The notes: generated by a model not told the origin, from the letters alone. A stretch of 64,000 nucleotides of DNA from Kappaphycus alvarezii (GCA_002205965.3 NADL03000185.1:1-64000), one strand, 5' to 3'. Counted from the stretch's first letter, positions 1 to 9,297 are shown. Translations and numbers: made by a program.

Positions 1-547
1 ATAGTAGATGTCAGTACAGTTCCAGGTTGTGGGTGATACAAGTAGCTCTGAAAGGTCTATATAATGGCCACATCAATTCCCACCCCTGGCCGATGGGTGG
101 CTGGCATGGGTATGGCACCTAGATATTTACCTTGAGGAAATATCTTCTAATAGTCTCTCTGGTTCACACGATTACCGTGAATACATTTTATGGTTATTAG
201 TATGTTTGTTTGAGACTTTTGGGGTAGCCAAAAGTCTATATAAGCCGAGTAAACTGCTTCCTTTAGTGGAGGTGAAGCAAGTTGGCAGACAACTTCAAGC
301 CAAGTCCCGAGTAGTAGGAAGTTGAGAGTCAACTTCAGACCCAAGAAAACTTTTTCTTACGCTAGTCGCAGAGCGTCGGTGGTAGACCCTGCCCCTTTTA
401 TACTTGCTTGTAGCCTCAACTCTCTTCTATATACACTCCCTTTTGTTCGTTCAACAATACCACGGCAGCACTTTTGTCGCTCGCAACACCTCCTTCTCAG
501 GGTAATTGGTTCTGAGGATCTCCTCCCCCGCCGATTTACCCCTATCA
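1..547 (+). mobile_element. LTR of gypsy family, class a (left part outside window)
   Basis: This is the right-hand 547 bases of an LTR nearly identical to those at 1199-1915, 7996-8713 and 37431-38148. It has both TATA-like boxes (around 57-63 and 232-240), the two R-region hairpins (about 266-330) and the CA end at 546-547. The base after it starts the host-like block X1. It is probably the 3' LTR of an upstream element, or a solo LTR; the window edge prevents a decision. Confidence 0.9.
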
Positions 548-575
548 CAAACCCAAGGAATCGTCGCCTAACTGG

Positions 576-1135
576 TCATTTATCGCCTTTCTTACCTGAC
601 ATATCTTCTTCCTCCTTTCTGCTTTGCCAAAGTTCTTGATGCACTTGGGATCCTTCCCCATTACGGTGTCGGTATACCCTTTTTGAGTCGATTGTGTGGT
701 TGTCTGGAAAACCATGGGATAGATCGGATATACCTTGCAAGAGTAAAACACCCAAACGTTTCCCCTTGGGATCCTTGAGCAGGTCCCACTCTAGTCTCAT
801 CCCTAGAGAGAATAGAATCAATAGTCCATTGAACTGCATTGCGCACTCTTCCGCTGTTTCGATGCAAGTCCGCCGCCGTCCGTAGTGCGGCCATCGCTCC
901 GCAGTTCGTTGCATACTGTTTAGCCTCGGGCTCTCTTTTCAAAGCTCTGCAAGTGCACCAGTGGCACCCCGTACAACACGCGGATTTTCTCTTCTACTGT
1001 TCAATATCGCCACAGGTGTGTCGCTCGCACCCACACAGCCGAAGCCTTTGCCGCAACCGTGACCCAAAAAGACGAGAGGAACAGACAAGCTTGCAGTGCA
1101 TACCACGACACCCGTGCACCTTGCACCCCAGCCAT
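576..1135 (-). pseudogene. Armadillo-repeat-like host gene fragment, copy X1, split by a LINE tail
   Basis: Read on the minus strand, this encodes a helix-rich stretch with the pattern of armadillo repeats (for example VVRGATGALAELLKREPEA followed by NCGAMAALRTAADLH and a VQWTIDSIL helix), then a charged tail ending GKKGDK and a TGA stop at 576-578. I choose the start near 1135 only because it is the first Met; the true gene may begin further upstream in an earlier exon. A 109-bp LINE tail (656-764) sits between GPAQGSQ and VHQELW of the tail and shifts the frame. An LTR lies 28 bp beyond the stop and another abuts the far side at 1199. A near-identical copy lies at 8741-9297. ARM proteins are protein-binding scaffolds; no specific function can be assigned. 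Confidence 0.55.
656..764 (+). mobile_element. Family-1 LINE tail, 109 bp, in ARM gene X1
   Basis: The insert matches the last ~110 bases of the family-1 LINE 3' end seen in full at 52640-52831, ending in ACGTTTCCC. It is flanked by a direct repeat of up to 12 bp, CTTGGGATCCTT, at 644-655 and 765-776. A fixed 3' end, a variable 5' end and a target duplication of this size indicate an extremely 5'-truncated LINE insertion. It has no A-tail. Confidence 0.75.
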
Positions 1136-1425
1136 TTCATTAGATAGCTGTATTAATTATGTAATCCGCTCAGCAATGCAGGACTGTAGCATGGCTCGTG
1201 ATGTGCGCAAATTCGCACACGAAAAAAATCTAGATGAGGACCATGATTGTATACAGTATCGGAATTGGGAAGATATTTTTACAGTTTTGAATTTGCAAGA
1301 CATTTTTAATTTTGGGTGAGTGCGGCAAATTCGTCGGTTGATTTTTTCATTTTAGGACACGCTGTCATAGTAGATGTCAGTACAGTTCCAGGTTGTGGGT
1401 GATAATACAAGTAGCTCTGAAAGGT

Positions 1426-1440
1426 CTATATAATGGCCAC
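1426..1440 (+). promoter_or_regulatory. Upstream TATA box in U3, directly before an ATG
   Basis: TCTATATAATGG: the TATA box overlaps the first ATG of U3. In the long LTR classes the corresponding place is a TATTTAAAG box upstream of the U3 coding block. In class a the ATG opens only a frame of about two dozen codons. Confidence 0.5.
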
Positions 1441-1601
1441 ATCAATTCCCACCCCTGGCCGATGGTGGCTGGCATGGGTATGGCACCTAGATATTTACCT
1501 TGAGGAAATATCTTCTAATAGTCTCTCTGGTTCACACGATTACCGTGAATACATTTATGGTTATTAGTATGTTTGTTTGAGACTTTTGGGGTAGCCAAAA
1601 G

Positions 1602-1612
1602 TCTATATAAGC
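1602..1612 (+). promoter_or_regulatory. Main LTR TATA box
   Basis: GTCTATATAAGC is conserved in the LTRs at 232, 8400, 37836, 45280 (minus), 62660 and 15485 (minus). It sits about 30-60 bp before the R hairpins, as expected for the start of the genomic RNA. Confidence 0.7.
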
Positions 1613-1917
1613 CGATTAAACTGCTTCCTTTAGTGGAGGTGAAGGAAGTTGGCAGACAACTTCAAGCCAGTCCCGAGTAGTAGGAAGTTGAGAGTCAACT
1701 TCAGACCCAAGAAAACTTTTTCCTAAGCTGGTCGCAGAGCGTCGGTGGTAGACCGTGCCCCTTTTATACTTGCTTGTAGCTTTCTCAACTTTCTTCTATG
1801 TACACTCCCTTTTGTTCGTTCAACAATACCACGGTAGCACTTTTGTCGCTCGCAACACCTCCTTCTCAGGGTAATTGGTTCTGAGGTTCTCTTCCCCCGC
1901 CGATTTACCCTATCATT

Positions 1918-1935
1918 TGGTACTCTTGTGGAGGG
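1918..1935 (+). other. Candidate primer-binding site of gypsy B
   Basis: Two bases after the LTR end the sequence begins TGGTACTCTTGTGGAGGG, and the same string follows the 5' LTR of element D (38151) and, inverted, element C. TGG fits pairing with a tRNA CCA end; I cannot name the tRNA. Confidence 0.45.
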
Positions 1936-2003
1936 GGTTGCACCCGAGGTATTCGAGTTGAGCAGTAGTAAGGAAAACTTCGGGGGATTTTTTTTCTGTA
2001 ATC

Positions 2004-3000
2004 ATGGATCTCAACGCTGCTCGTATAACGTTCACAGGGGGCAAGACTGAAGACGTTGAGGAGTTTCTTTACACATATATCAACGTTGTGATGCGAGAGA
2101 AGGGCGACGAAGAGAAGGCCGCAAGTATCTTCGCCTATCTCATGGTGACGCAATGCACAAATATAAGTCCAAGTTTATCGACGGGTGGTCTCTTAACGGG
2201 AATGGGCGTAACTTCGGTGAGGTATGTGAGTGGCTTGTGAAAGAGTATGCTAAGGAGGTAGAACCAGATGAGATGATTCGTACCGCCATAGAGGCCCGGC
2301 TCAACTTCGACGATTGTTAAGCTCATTGGTGTACTTGTGTGATCTTTATGAAAAGGCTGGGTTCAACGCCCAAGCCAAGTACGGAATGCTGCGTAAGGCG
2401 GCTATGGGGGATAAGCGGCGTCTCCGATTTCCTCCTCATCAAGGGCCCTCACACTTTGATGAACTGAAGGGTACCATGGTAGAATTTGTCAAAAATTCGG
2501 AGACGTTTCAGTCACTGAGTGAAGTACCGAGGGAAACCCGCACATCGATGTCTATCTTACATCCTGAAAAGAATTATCAAATGCCGGCTACAAGGGCTGC
2601 AGCATTGGAATCTGTCAGGAGCGATGTCAAACATTTGGAAGAAAGGTTGGAAACCCGATTCGATAATCGACTTGACATGATAACCTCGCAGTTGAAAGCC
2701 TTACTTTTACCATTAAGAAGAACCAGTCTGGGGCCCCTAAGGCCGCAGAAGTCTGTTCTTACTGTCACAAGCCTGACACTTTGCAAACAGGTGTCTTGAT
2801 AATCCACATAGAAACACTCGTTGTGGAAAGTGCGGTCGATATGGGCATCATGAAAGTAACTGCTGGTCTAAAGACAACAGAAGAGCAAACTTATCGGAAG
2901 CAAGGAGTGAGTCAGGACCAGAGGTGAAAATCTTACAAAATAGAAGGATCAAAGGTTGACGGATGCCGGTAACGTATCCATCGCTGAAGAGATTAGTCAA
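2004..3000 (+). pseudogene. gag: gag region of gypsy B
   Basis: It begins MDLNAARITFTGGKTEDVEE and includes a capsid-like helical region (CDLYEKAGFNAQAKYGML) followed by a region with zinc-knuckle remnants. The related gag of copy C shows two CCHC knuckles (CSYCHKPGHFANRC and CGKCGRYGHHESNC). Here the gag is a fossil with several breaks. Confidence 0.8.
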
Positions 3001-3399
3001 GTCAATGTGACAAAAAGGGATGGGGAAGGGAACATTTTATCGAAGAAACCTAGGCTAGATTATGGAATGCTGGAGCATATCCCAGCATCTGTACCTCCTC
3101 GAACCAAGAGGTCTGATCAAGTTGTTCCAGGAGTGGGAGTCACTCCGGCCAAGAAGACGAAAAAGAGTAAGAAAGTTAAGAGTATCTCTAAGGACGTATT
3201 AGAGTATGTGAAGAGGTACAATTTGATGGCTGAGCTTGCATCGGCCCCAACTGGGATAACGTTTGTTCAACTTTTGAGGGGCGACGCAGAGGATGCGAGA
3301 AAAGAACTCAAAAAAATTATTCAGGTCTAATAAGTCCGCTATGGGTAAGAAACTGTTTCTTCAATCGGCCTCGACAGCACCAAGACGTCTTAAGCTGGT

Positions 3400-3800
3400 A
3401 CCAGTCAAATTATTGGGTACGAAAACCCAAGCTCTCTTCGATTCGGTGCTGTTCCAAACCTCATTTCAGAAATTTGGTGACAGATCTAGGTCTCGACATT
3501 ACTCCAACGACTCTAAGAATAACTGTGGCGGATGGAACCGTCTCAAAATGCATGGGCACTGTTGACAATGTTTCCGTGTTCTTTGGTGACTCTAAAGTTG
3601 ATGTAGACTTTCTTTTCATGCCGGATCTCCCTTTCGATGCAATCATTGGCTGCCCTACCATGGAAAGACTAGGGACATGCATTGACTTGGGTAACCAAAT
3701 GGTTTCAGTTAATATTGACGGCAGAACCGTGAAGAGGCCCCTGGATTTCGACCAAAGCACGCATCCTGAAGATTTTAAAAGAAACGGACAGTGAAGATTT
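3400..3800 (+). pseudogene. Aspartic protease region of gypsy B
   Basis: The region matches the protease of copies C and D, where the active-site strand reads ALFDSGAVPNLISETLV. A downstream LPFDAIIGCP strand is also typical of retropepsins. This copy is broken. Confidence 0.7.
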
Positions 3801-4367
3801 CACTCCTAGCTATGACAGCGAAGATTCGAAACCAACTAACACTTTCGGAAGTGGAAAATGGTACCCTCGGGGGGTAATGACATGGCATGGGACGATTATG
3901 ATTCTGGGTTTGAAACAGATGACGACTGGAATTCTAGGATAAGTTTGAAACCCGAATGTGTTTCTTTTTTGCGATGATATCGAACCAAAGGACAGAATTC
4001 GGAGCATGAAAGAAGATTACCTTTGCAAAGAAAATAAGAATACGTCGAATTCCACATATGAAGATGTGAGCACGACGGAAGAGGTCCTTCAAAATTTTGA
4101 GGTTGGATCAAGAAGAAAAAGGGCGCCAAATGGCAGAAATCCAAGGAAAGTGCAGCACCTTCCCGCCCCCGCCTCACTGAAAATATCCGACATGTTAACA
4201 TCTTCCGAAGTAATTGCATGGAGCGTTTCAGATTTAAGACAAGCAAGTGTACCAGTTACTCACTCCTTCGATACTTACCGACACTCAACCGATTTATCAC
4301 AAGCCTAGACATCAACCGCCAAAATATGACCAATTTATCTCAAAAAATGTTACAAGTATGCTGAAAA

Positions 4368-5774
4368 ATGATATATATTCGACCAGTTTCATCCCCATGG
4401 TCGTTTCCAGTTGTGGTCGCACCAAAGAAGGATGGAAAGCTGCGTTTTTGCGTCGATTACCGACAACTGAACCAGAGAATGATACCCGATCGATTTCCGA
4501 TTCCGAACATGGAGGAGATCCTCGAGGACCTGAAGGACGGGAGATATTTCACCTCAATTGACCTTTACACTGGCTATTGGCAGATTCCATTGGATGAAAA
4601 ATGTAAGGAAAAAACAACCTTTACCAGCAAAGCCGGTACGTTCAGGTTCGAAGTGATGCCTTTTGGTCTCATGAATGCACCAGCTACATTCCAAAGAATG
4701 ATGAACGAGGTTTTGAAAGGACTTCCATTCGCAAGAGTCTATATCGATGATGTCGTCATATTCTCAGAAACATTGGATCAGCACATCTCGCACGTCAAGA
4801 CAGTTGTGGAGAGGATATCGGAGTATAGCTTGAAAATTAAGTTGAGCAAATGCTTCTTTGCGAAAACTTCTATCCAATTACTCGGTCATATCGTCGACCA
4901 AGAGGGAATTAGAGTGGATCCAGAGAAAACGAAAAAAATAAAGTTGGCACCAAGGCCCGCTTCAAAGACGGAGGTCCGAAGCTTCTTAGGACTGGCCTCA
5001 TATTACAGAAGATTTATCAAAGATTTCGCCAAGACTGCAGCACCGTTACATGCCAGCACTACGAAGAACGGAAAATTTTACTGGAACAAGGAAATGGAAA
5101 CTGCATTTCAGGAGCTTAAAGATAAGCTATGTGTCCCCCCAGTTCTCATGTACCCAGATTTCAAGAGACCATTCGTTGTGGAGACAGATGCCTCAGAACG
5201 GTCTTTGGGTGCCGTTTTGTCCCAAAAAGATGAAAACGGAAGACTACACCCTGTTCAATTCGCAAGCCGAACTCTGAATGATGCGGAAAAGAGATACTCA
5301 GTCTGCGAGAAAGAAGCGCTAGCTGTCGTCTTCGCGCTGAAAAAGTTTCGCGTATACCTTTTATCACTCGAGAAATTTGTCTTGATAACTGATCACCAGG
5401 CACTTAAAACAGCATTCCAAAAGAAGGATGTACATCACCGCTTGGCCCGATGGCTCGACATTTTCGCAGAATATCGGTTTGAAATTGTGTATAGACCCGG
5501 ACGCAATAATCAGCCTGCCGATTACCTATCCCGCTTGAGGGACGCACTGATTCCAAATGAAAAAGCTTCGGAGGACATCGTCGGAGTCGCCGAGTTGCAG
5601 TTGCCGAACGATAACGAGTACGAAGCTAATATTCACGGACTGATCAAATTCCTCGATGGACTAGAAATGAGAAAGGTTGATCTTGAACACGAAATTGGGT
5701 ACGCAGGAATCAAAAGGCTTTTACATTGTGGAATGGGAAACTCTTCCGGCACACTAAAGCCGGTCCCCGACTAG
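4368..5774 (+). CDS. pol: Reverse transcriptase and RNase H of gypsy B (open)
   Basis: The 468-residue open frame contains RT blocks in order: DGKLRFCVDYRQLN (about 22-35), TSIDLYTGYWQI, TFRFEVMPFGLMNAPATFQ and the catalytic YIDDVVIFSE (about 124-133). Next come the thumb/connection motif LGHIVDQEGIRVDPEK and FLGLASYYRRFI. RNase H follows with VETDASERSLGAVLSQ, EKEALAVVFALKKF and LITDHQAL. This is the standard Ty3/gypsy layout and it reads open here. The same stretch in D (40581-41498 and onward) is almost identical. As an internal part of a retrotransposon polyprotein, its ATG is not necessarily a real start. Confidence 0.92.
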   Translation: MIYIRPVSSPWSFPVVVAPKKDGKLRFCVDYRQLNQRMIPDRFPIPNMEEILEDLKDGRYFTSIDLYTGYWQIPLDEKCKEKTTFTSKAGTFRFEVMPFGLMNAPATFQRMMNEVLKGLPFARVYIDDVVIFSETLDQHISHVKTVVERISEYSLKIKLSKCFFAKTSIQLLGHIVDQEGIRVDPEKTKKIKLAPRPASKTEVRSFLGLASYYRRFIKDFAKTAAPLHASTTKNGKFYWNKEMETAFQELKDKLCVPPVLMYPDFKRPFVVETDASERSLGAVLSQKDENGRLHPVQFASRTLNDAEKRYSVCEKEALAVVFALKKFRVYLLSLEKFVLITDHQALKTAFQKKDVHHRLARWLDIFAEYRFEIVYRPGRNNQPADYLSRLRDALIPNEKASEDIVGVAELQLPNDNEYEANIHGLIKFLDGLEMRKVDLEHEIGYAGIKRLLHCGMGNSSGTLKPVPD

Positions 5775-6940
5775 TGGCCCCTTTGAAAGAAAGAATGAAG
5801 ATCTTGAGGACTTTCCATGATGAGCTAGGGCATTGGGATCTCGAAACAACCAAAAAATTCGTAACTGAGAGATTCTGGTGGCCCGGTATCCATAAGGACG
5901 TCTATAATTTCGTGAAAAGCTGCGACAACTGCCAAAAATTCACTCCAATACGGAAGTATAAGACAACTCTAAGTTTTCCAGTTTCCGGTCTCTTTGAAAC
6001 CTTCTCAATTGACTTCGCGGGCCCGTTCAAGGAAACTTCTTCCGGAAACAAATATCTCCTTATAGGGGTGGAACATCTTACTGGATGGCCAATAGCAGTT
6101 GCAGTCGAGGAGGCAAATGCTGAGGTGGTACTGAGATTCATCGAAAAAGAAATAATTGAACCGTTTGGTCTTCCAAAAAGGATCATCTCGGATAACGCCC
6201 TTTGTTTTACTGCAACTTCACTGCTTCGTTTTTTGGAAGAGAAAGGGATTCAGCTGAAGACCGTTCTCGCATACGCTCCTATGTCCAACGGGAAAGCGGA
6301 GAGGATGGTTGGAACCATCAAACGAGCAATATCGAAAACTATGTTGGAGAATGAAATCCAGTGGGAAGATGCCTTACCAAAAGTGTTATACGGCTACCGT
6401 CGAAGAAGAGGAAGAAATGGACGCTCACCATTCGAGCTAATGTACGGAAGGGCTCCTAGAATGTTACAGAGAGACATGGAAACAAATATTATCGATGAAG
6501 AGAGTAGGGAAGTTGAACTACTGGCCACCGAAGGCTGGAGATCACACCGCGCGCTAACACAGACAAGAAATAAGGATGCAGAACCTGCAGTCAGAACCTT
6601 TTCAGTTGGCTCTAAAGTACTTGTAGTACATGGAAAAGCAATGCAGCAGGCTGTGAAGTGGCCGGCCTTCCAAACCAAGTACTCGAACCCTTGCATCGTC
6701 ACGGAGGAAAGACACCCGCACTATCAGCTCTGTTCAAGCTCAGGGAAGAGATCAAGGAGGGCCATCCATGCACGTCGTCTGGTCCCTTACCATCAGAGGC
6801 CTGAAGAATTCCTTCTCACACAGGACTATGCGCAACCACGGGGCATACTCATCTTTAACTATAGAATGATTCCTATGGGAGGAAAAAGGGCCTGGGAATG
6901 GATCATCTCGTTACGCGGGACTACTACGAACTCCACGTAA
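5726..6940 (+). CDS. Integrase of gypsy B (open)
   Basis: An N-terminal zinc-binding HHCC motif is visible (HDELGH about 25 residues before CDNC). The catalytic core has SIDFAGPF (first Asp), IISDNALCF (second Asp) and SNGKAERMVGTIKR (Glu), a DDE layout. A long basic C-terminus follows; it lacks a chromodomain. The frame overlaps the preceding RT frame by 49 bases and the following ORF3 by 43 bases. It would be produced as part of pol and acts in the nucleus to insert the cDNA. Confidence 0.9.
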   Translation: MWNGKLFRHTKAGPRLVAPLKERMKILRTFHDELGHWDLETTKKFVTERFWWPGIHKDVYNFVKSCDNCQKFTPIRKYKTTLSFPVSGLFETFSIDFAGPFKETSSGNKYLLIGVEHLTGWPIAVAVEEANAEVVLRFIEKEIIEPFGLPKRIISDNALCFTATSLLRFLEEKGIQLKTVLAYAPMSNGKAERMVGTIKRAISKTMLENEIQWEDALPKVLYGYRRRRGRNGRSPFELMYGRAPRMLQRDMETNIIDEESREVELLATEGWRSHRALTQTRNKDAEPAVRTFSVGSKVLVVHGKAMQQAVKWPAFQTKYSNPCIVTEERHPHYQLCSSSGKRSRRAIHARRLVPYHQRPEEFLLTQDYAQPRGILIFNYRMIPMGGKRAWEWIISLRGTTTNST

Positions 6941-7962
6941 TCATCCATTTCTACATTAATATATGCCTATGTTTTCGTACGTTGAACGGACCATTGCTAC
7001 CTGAAGAAGATTTCCGACTATTAATAAGAGTTCTATTTTCATTCCAAAACGGAAGGTTCACGGAAGCAGGTCCAGAGTTTGTGGAGGTAATATATCATTA
7101 CTCTATAGGAAGATATGGAATGGTAGCTGCTGGAGACTTGTCGCAAACGTATCTGAATATTATCCGTCCAATTTACGTATTTCTCAAGAACAACCAAGAC
7201 GTGCGACTGAGAGGTTACGCCTTACCCCCGGATATGGAATACAGGCTGGTCCCGTATCCTCTATGGGAACCTTACGTTTCTCCGCCACAAATTGGGAACG
7301 TTGGAGGCGGCGAGGATCCTCCTGAAGCAGTGATGATGACCAGAGGAGGACCTTCAGGAGACAACAACCCGCCCAGAAGAGGTTCCGGTCGTCCCCCGAG
7401 AGGACCTCGTGCAGGTCCCAGTACGTCAGGAGCTGGTCGCGGCCATTCATCGGGACCGTCCACCACAACTTCATCTCTAGCTCTCCTTCACAACCATGCA
7501 CAGCATACAGTCGGAAGAAGAAGATTATCTTTTTGGCTGCGCAATATCTCCGAGGATGCGAACGATGCGCAGGTCATTTCTTATTTCATGATAAGCATCT
7601 GTTTATGTTTTAGGGCGCTACATGGACCGCACTTATCTTACGAAGATTCGTTCTTGATGATGCGCGTCTTCTTTTCTTATCGACATCCATTCCTCCGGCA
7701 TCTTCCAGAAGAGTTTGCATATCACATATATTTTTTCACTCTTGGAAGATTCGGAAGAGTCACGGAAGAAGAATGTATTCAACCCCACCTCGATGTTATC
7801 AAACCAATATATGAGGCTATGCTACAAAGTGAGGTACCAGTAATGCGAACCTACTTTTTAGAGCATCATATTGGTAATCAGTTGCATCCGTACCCGTTTG
7901 AGAGACCATACATTTTATCAATAAGACAGCGAACACTAACGGAAGCAGAAGAAGAGCAGTGA
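6898..7962 (+). CDS. Accessory ORF3 after integrase, two-module protein of unknown function
   Basis: This 354-residue open frame lies between integrase and the 3' LTR. It contains two copies of one module: residues about 10-125 (HFYINICLCFRTLNGP...YHYSIGRYGM...LNIIRPIY...YPLWEPYV) and about 205-330 (YFMISICLCFRALHGP...IYFFTLGRFGRV...LDVIKPIY...YPFERPYIL). Between them lies a Gly/Pro/Arg/Ser linker (about 130-195, RPPRGPRAGPSTSGAGRG). I see no signal peptide or clear transmembrane anchor, so it does not look like an envelope protein. A copy truncated at its 3' end lies at 9995-10265 (minus), and a fragment of the module end at 42535-42660. I do not recognise the module. Confidence 0.8.
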   Translation: MDHLVTRDYYELHVIIHFYINICLCFRTLNGPLLPEEDFRLLIRVLFSFQNGRFTEAGPEFVEVIYHYSIGRYGMVAAGDLSQTYLNIIRPIYVFLKNNQDVRLRGYALPPDMEYRLVPYPLWEPYVSPPQIGNVGGGEDPPEAVMMTRGGPSGDNNPPRRGSGRPPRGPRAGPSTSGAGRGHSSGPSTTTSSLALLHNHAQHTVGRRRLSFWLRNISEDANDAQVISYFMISICLCFRALHGPHLSYEDSFLMMRVFFSYRHPFLRHLPEEFAYHIYFFTLGRFGRVTEEECIQPHLDVIKPIYEAMLQSEVPVMRTYFLEHHIGNQLHPYPFERPYILSIRQRTLTEAEEEQ

Positions 7963-7981
7963 CGAGTCGGGACGTTCGTCT

Positions 7982-7995
7982 TGAGCGAGAGGGCG
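7982..7995 (+). other. Polypurine tract region of gypsy B
   Basis: GAGCGAGAGGGCG directly precedes the 3' LTR start at 7996. The same place in D reads GAGCGAGGGGGCG. This is the expected primer site for plus-strand DNA synthesis. Confidence 0.6.
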
Positions 7996-8713
7996 TGATG
8001 TGCGCAAATTCGCACACGAAAAAATCTAGATGAGGACCATGATTGTATACAGTATCGGAATTGGGAAGATATTTTTACAGTTTTTGAATTTGCAAGATAT
8101 TTTTAATTTGGGTGAGTGTGGCAAATTCGTCGGTTGATTTTTTCATTTTAGGACACGCTGTCATAGTAGATGTCAGTACAGTTCCAGGTTGTGGGTGATA
8201 CTACAAGTAGCTCTGAAAGGTCTATATAATGGCCACATCAATTCCCACCCCTGGCCGATGGGTGGCTGGCATGGGTATGGCACCTAGATATTTACCTTGA
8301 GGAAATATCTTCTAATAGTCTCTCTGGTTCACACGATTACCGTGAATACATTTTATGGTTATTAGTATGCTTGTTTGAGACTTTTGGGGTAGCCAAAAGT
8401 CTATATAAGCCGAGAAAACTGCTTCCTTAAGTGGAGGTGAAGCAAGTTGGCAGACAACTTCAAGCCAAGTCCCGAGTAGTAGGAAGTTGAGAGTCAACTT
8501 CAGACCCAAGAAAACTTTTTCTTACGCTGTCGCAGAGCGTCGGTGGTAGACCCTGCCCCTTTTATACTTGCTTGTAGCTTCTCAACTCTCTTCTATATAC
8601 ACTCCCTTTTGTTCTTTCAACAATAACACGGTAGCACTTTTGTCGCTCGCAACATCTCCTTCTCAGGGTAATTGGTTCTGAGGATCTCTCCCCCGCCGAT
8701 TTACCCCTTATCA
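7996..8713 (+). repeat. 3' LTR of gypsy B (class a, 718 bp)
   Basis: The LTR has the same structure as 1199-1915 with about 2-3% difference by eye. It is followed directly by host-like block X2, with the same flank (CAAACC...) as the LTR ending at 547. Confidence 0.93.
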
Positions 8714-8740
8714 CAAACCAAGGAATCGTCGCCTAACTGG

Positions 8741-9297
8741 TCATTTATCGCCTTTCTTACCTGACATATCTTCTTCCTCCTTTCTGCTTTGCCAAAGTTC
8801 TTGATGCACTTGGGATCCTTCCCCATTACGGTGTCGGTATACCCTTTTTGAGTCGATTGTGGTTGTCTGGAAAACCATGGGATAGATCGGATATACCTTG
8901 CAAGAGTAAAACACCCAAACGTTTCCCCTTGGGATCCTTGAGCAGGTCCCACTCTAGTCTCATCCCTAGAGAGAATAGAATCAATAGTCCATTGAACTGC
9001 ATTGCGCACTCTTCCGCTGTTTCGATGCAAGTCCGCCGCCGTCCGTAGTGCGGCCATCGCTCCGCAGTTCGTTGCATACTGTTTAGCCTCGGGCTCTCTT
9101 TTCAAAAGCTCTGCAAGTGCACCAGTGGCACCCCGTACAACACGCGGATTTTCTCTTCTACTGTTCAATATCGCCACAGGTGTGTCGCTCGCACCCACAA
9201 GCCGAAGCCTTTGCCGCAACCGTGACCCAAAAGACGAGAGGAACAGACAAGCTTGCAGTGCATACCACGACACCCGTGCACCTTGCACCCCAGCCAT
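8741..9297 (-). pseudogene. Armadillo-repeat-like host gene fragment, copy X2
   Basis: This is the second copy of the fragment at 576-1135, differing by only a few small changes and carrying the same LINE tail (8821-8927). From Met at 9297 it reads about 185 codons before the LINE tail takes over the frame. Its stop-side neighbour is again an LTR, 28 bp away. Beyond its start side the sequence runs on without an LTR (CATGGCTCGCTCACATTC at about 9350-9367), whereas X1 meets an LTR exactly after CATGGCTCG. X2 therefore preserves the uninterrupted side of the same locus. Confidence 0.55.
8821..8927 (+). mobile_element. Family-1 LINE tail in ARM gene X2
   Basis: This is the same insert as 656-764 in the duplicated locus, flanked by CTTGGGATCCTT at 8809-8820 and 8928-8939. 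Its presence in both copies shows the LINE insertion came before the duplication. Confidence 0.75.

Larger units (their letters stand above)
1199..1915 (+). repeat. 5' LTR of gypsy B (class a, 717 bp)
   Basis: The LTR starts with a hairpin-forming TGTGCG...CGCACA pair near 1202-1220. It holds two TATA boxes, at 1426-1432 just before an ATG and at 1604-1610 before the presumed R start. Two further hairpins lie at about 1641-1710 (GAAGTTG...CAACTTC types). It ends in CA at 1915. Confidence 0.93.
1199..8713 (+). mobile_element. Ty3/gypsy retrotransposon B, full length, two class a LTRs
   Basis: The element runs from TGATG to TATCA with LTRs at 1199-1915 and 7996-8713. Parts in order are gag (from 2004), protease, reverse transcriptase and RNase H (4368-5774), integrase (5726-6940) and an accessory ORF (6898-7962). 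Order PR-RT-RH-INT defines Ty3/gypsy; no chromodomain follows integrase. The gag-protease stretch carries several breaks, whereas RT, INT and ORF3 read open. The LTRs differ by about 2-3% by eye, so insertion is fairly recent. The bases flanking the two LTRs do not form a target duplication (GCTCG on the left, CAAAC on the right), suggesting recombination with another copy or a misjoined assembly. Confidence 0.93.

Noticed and set aside
6898-7962. ORF3 as an envelope gene
   Set aside because: No signal peptide, no clear transmembrane anchor, no cleavage site or heptad pattern visible; the structure is a duplicated soluble-looking module.
8701-9297. A complete 198-codon gene on the minus strand
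   Set aside because: Its last ~70 codons read through a LINE tail into a shifted frame and on into the LTR edge; only the ARM part is host-like.
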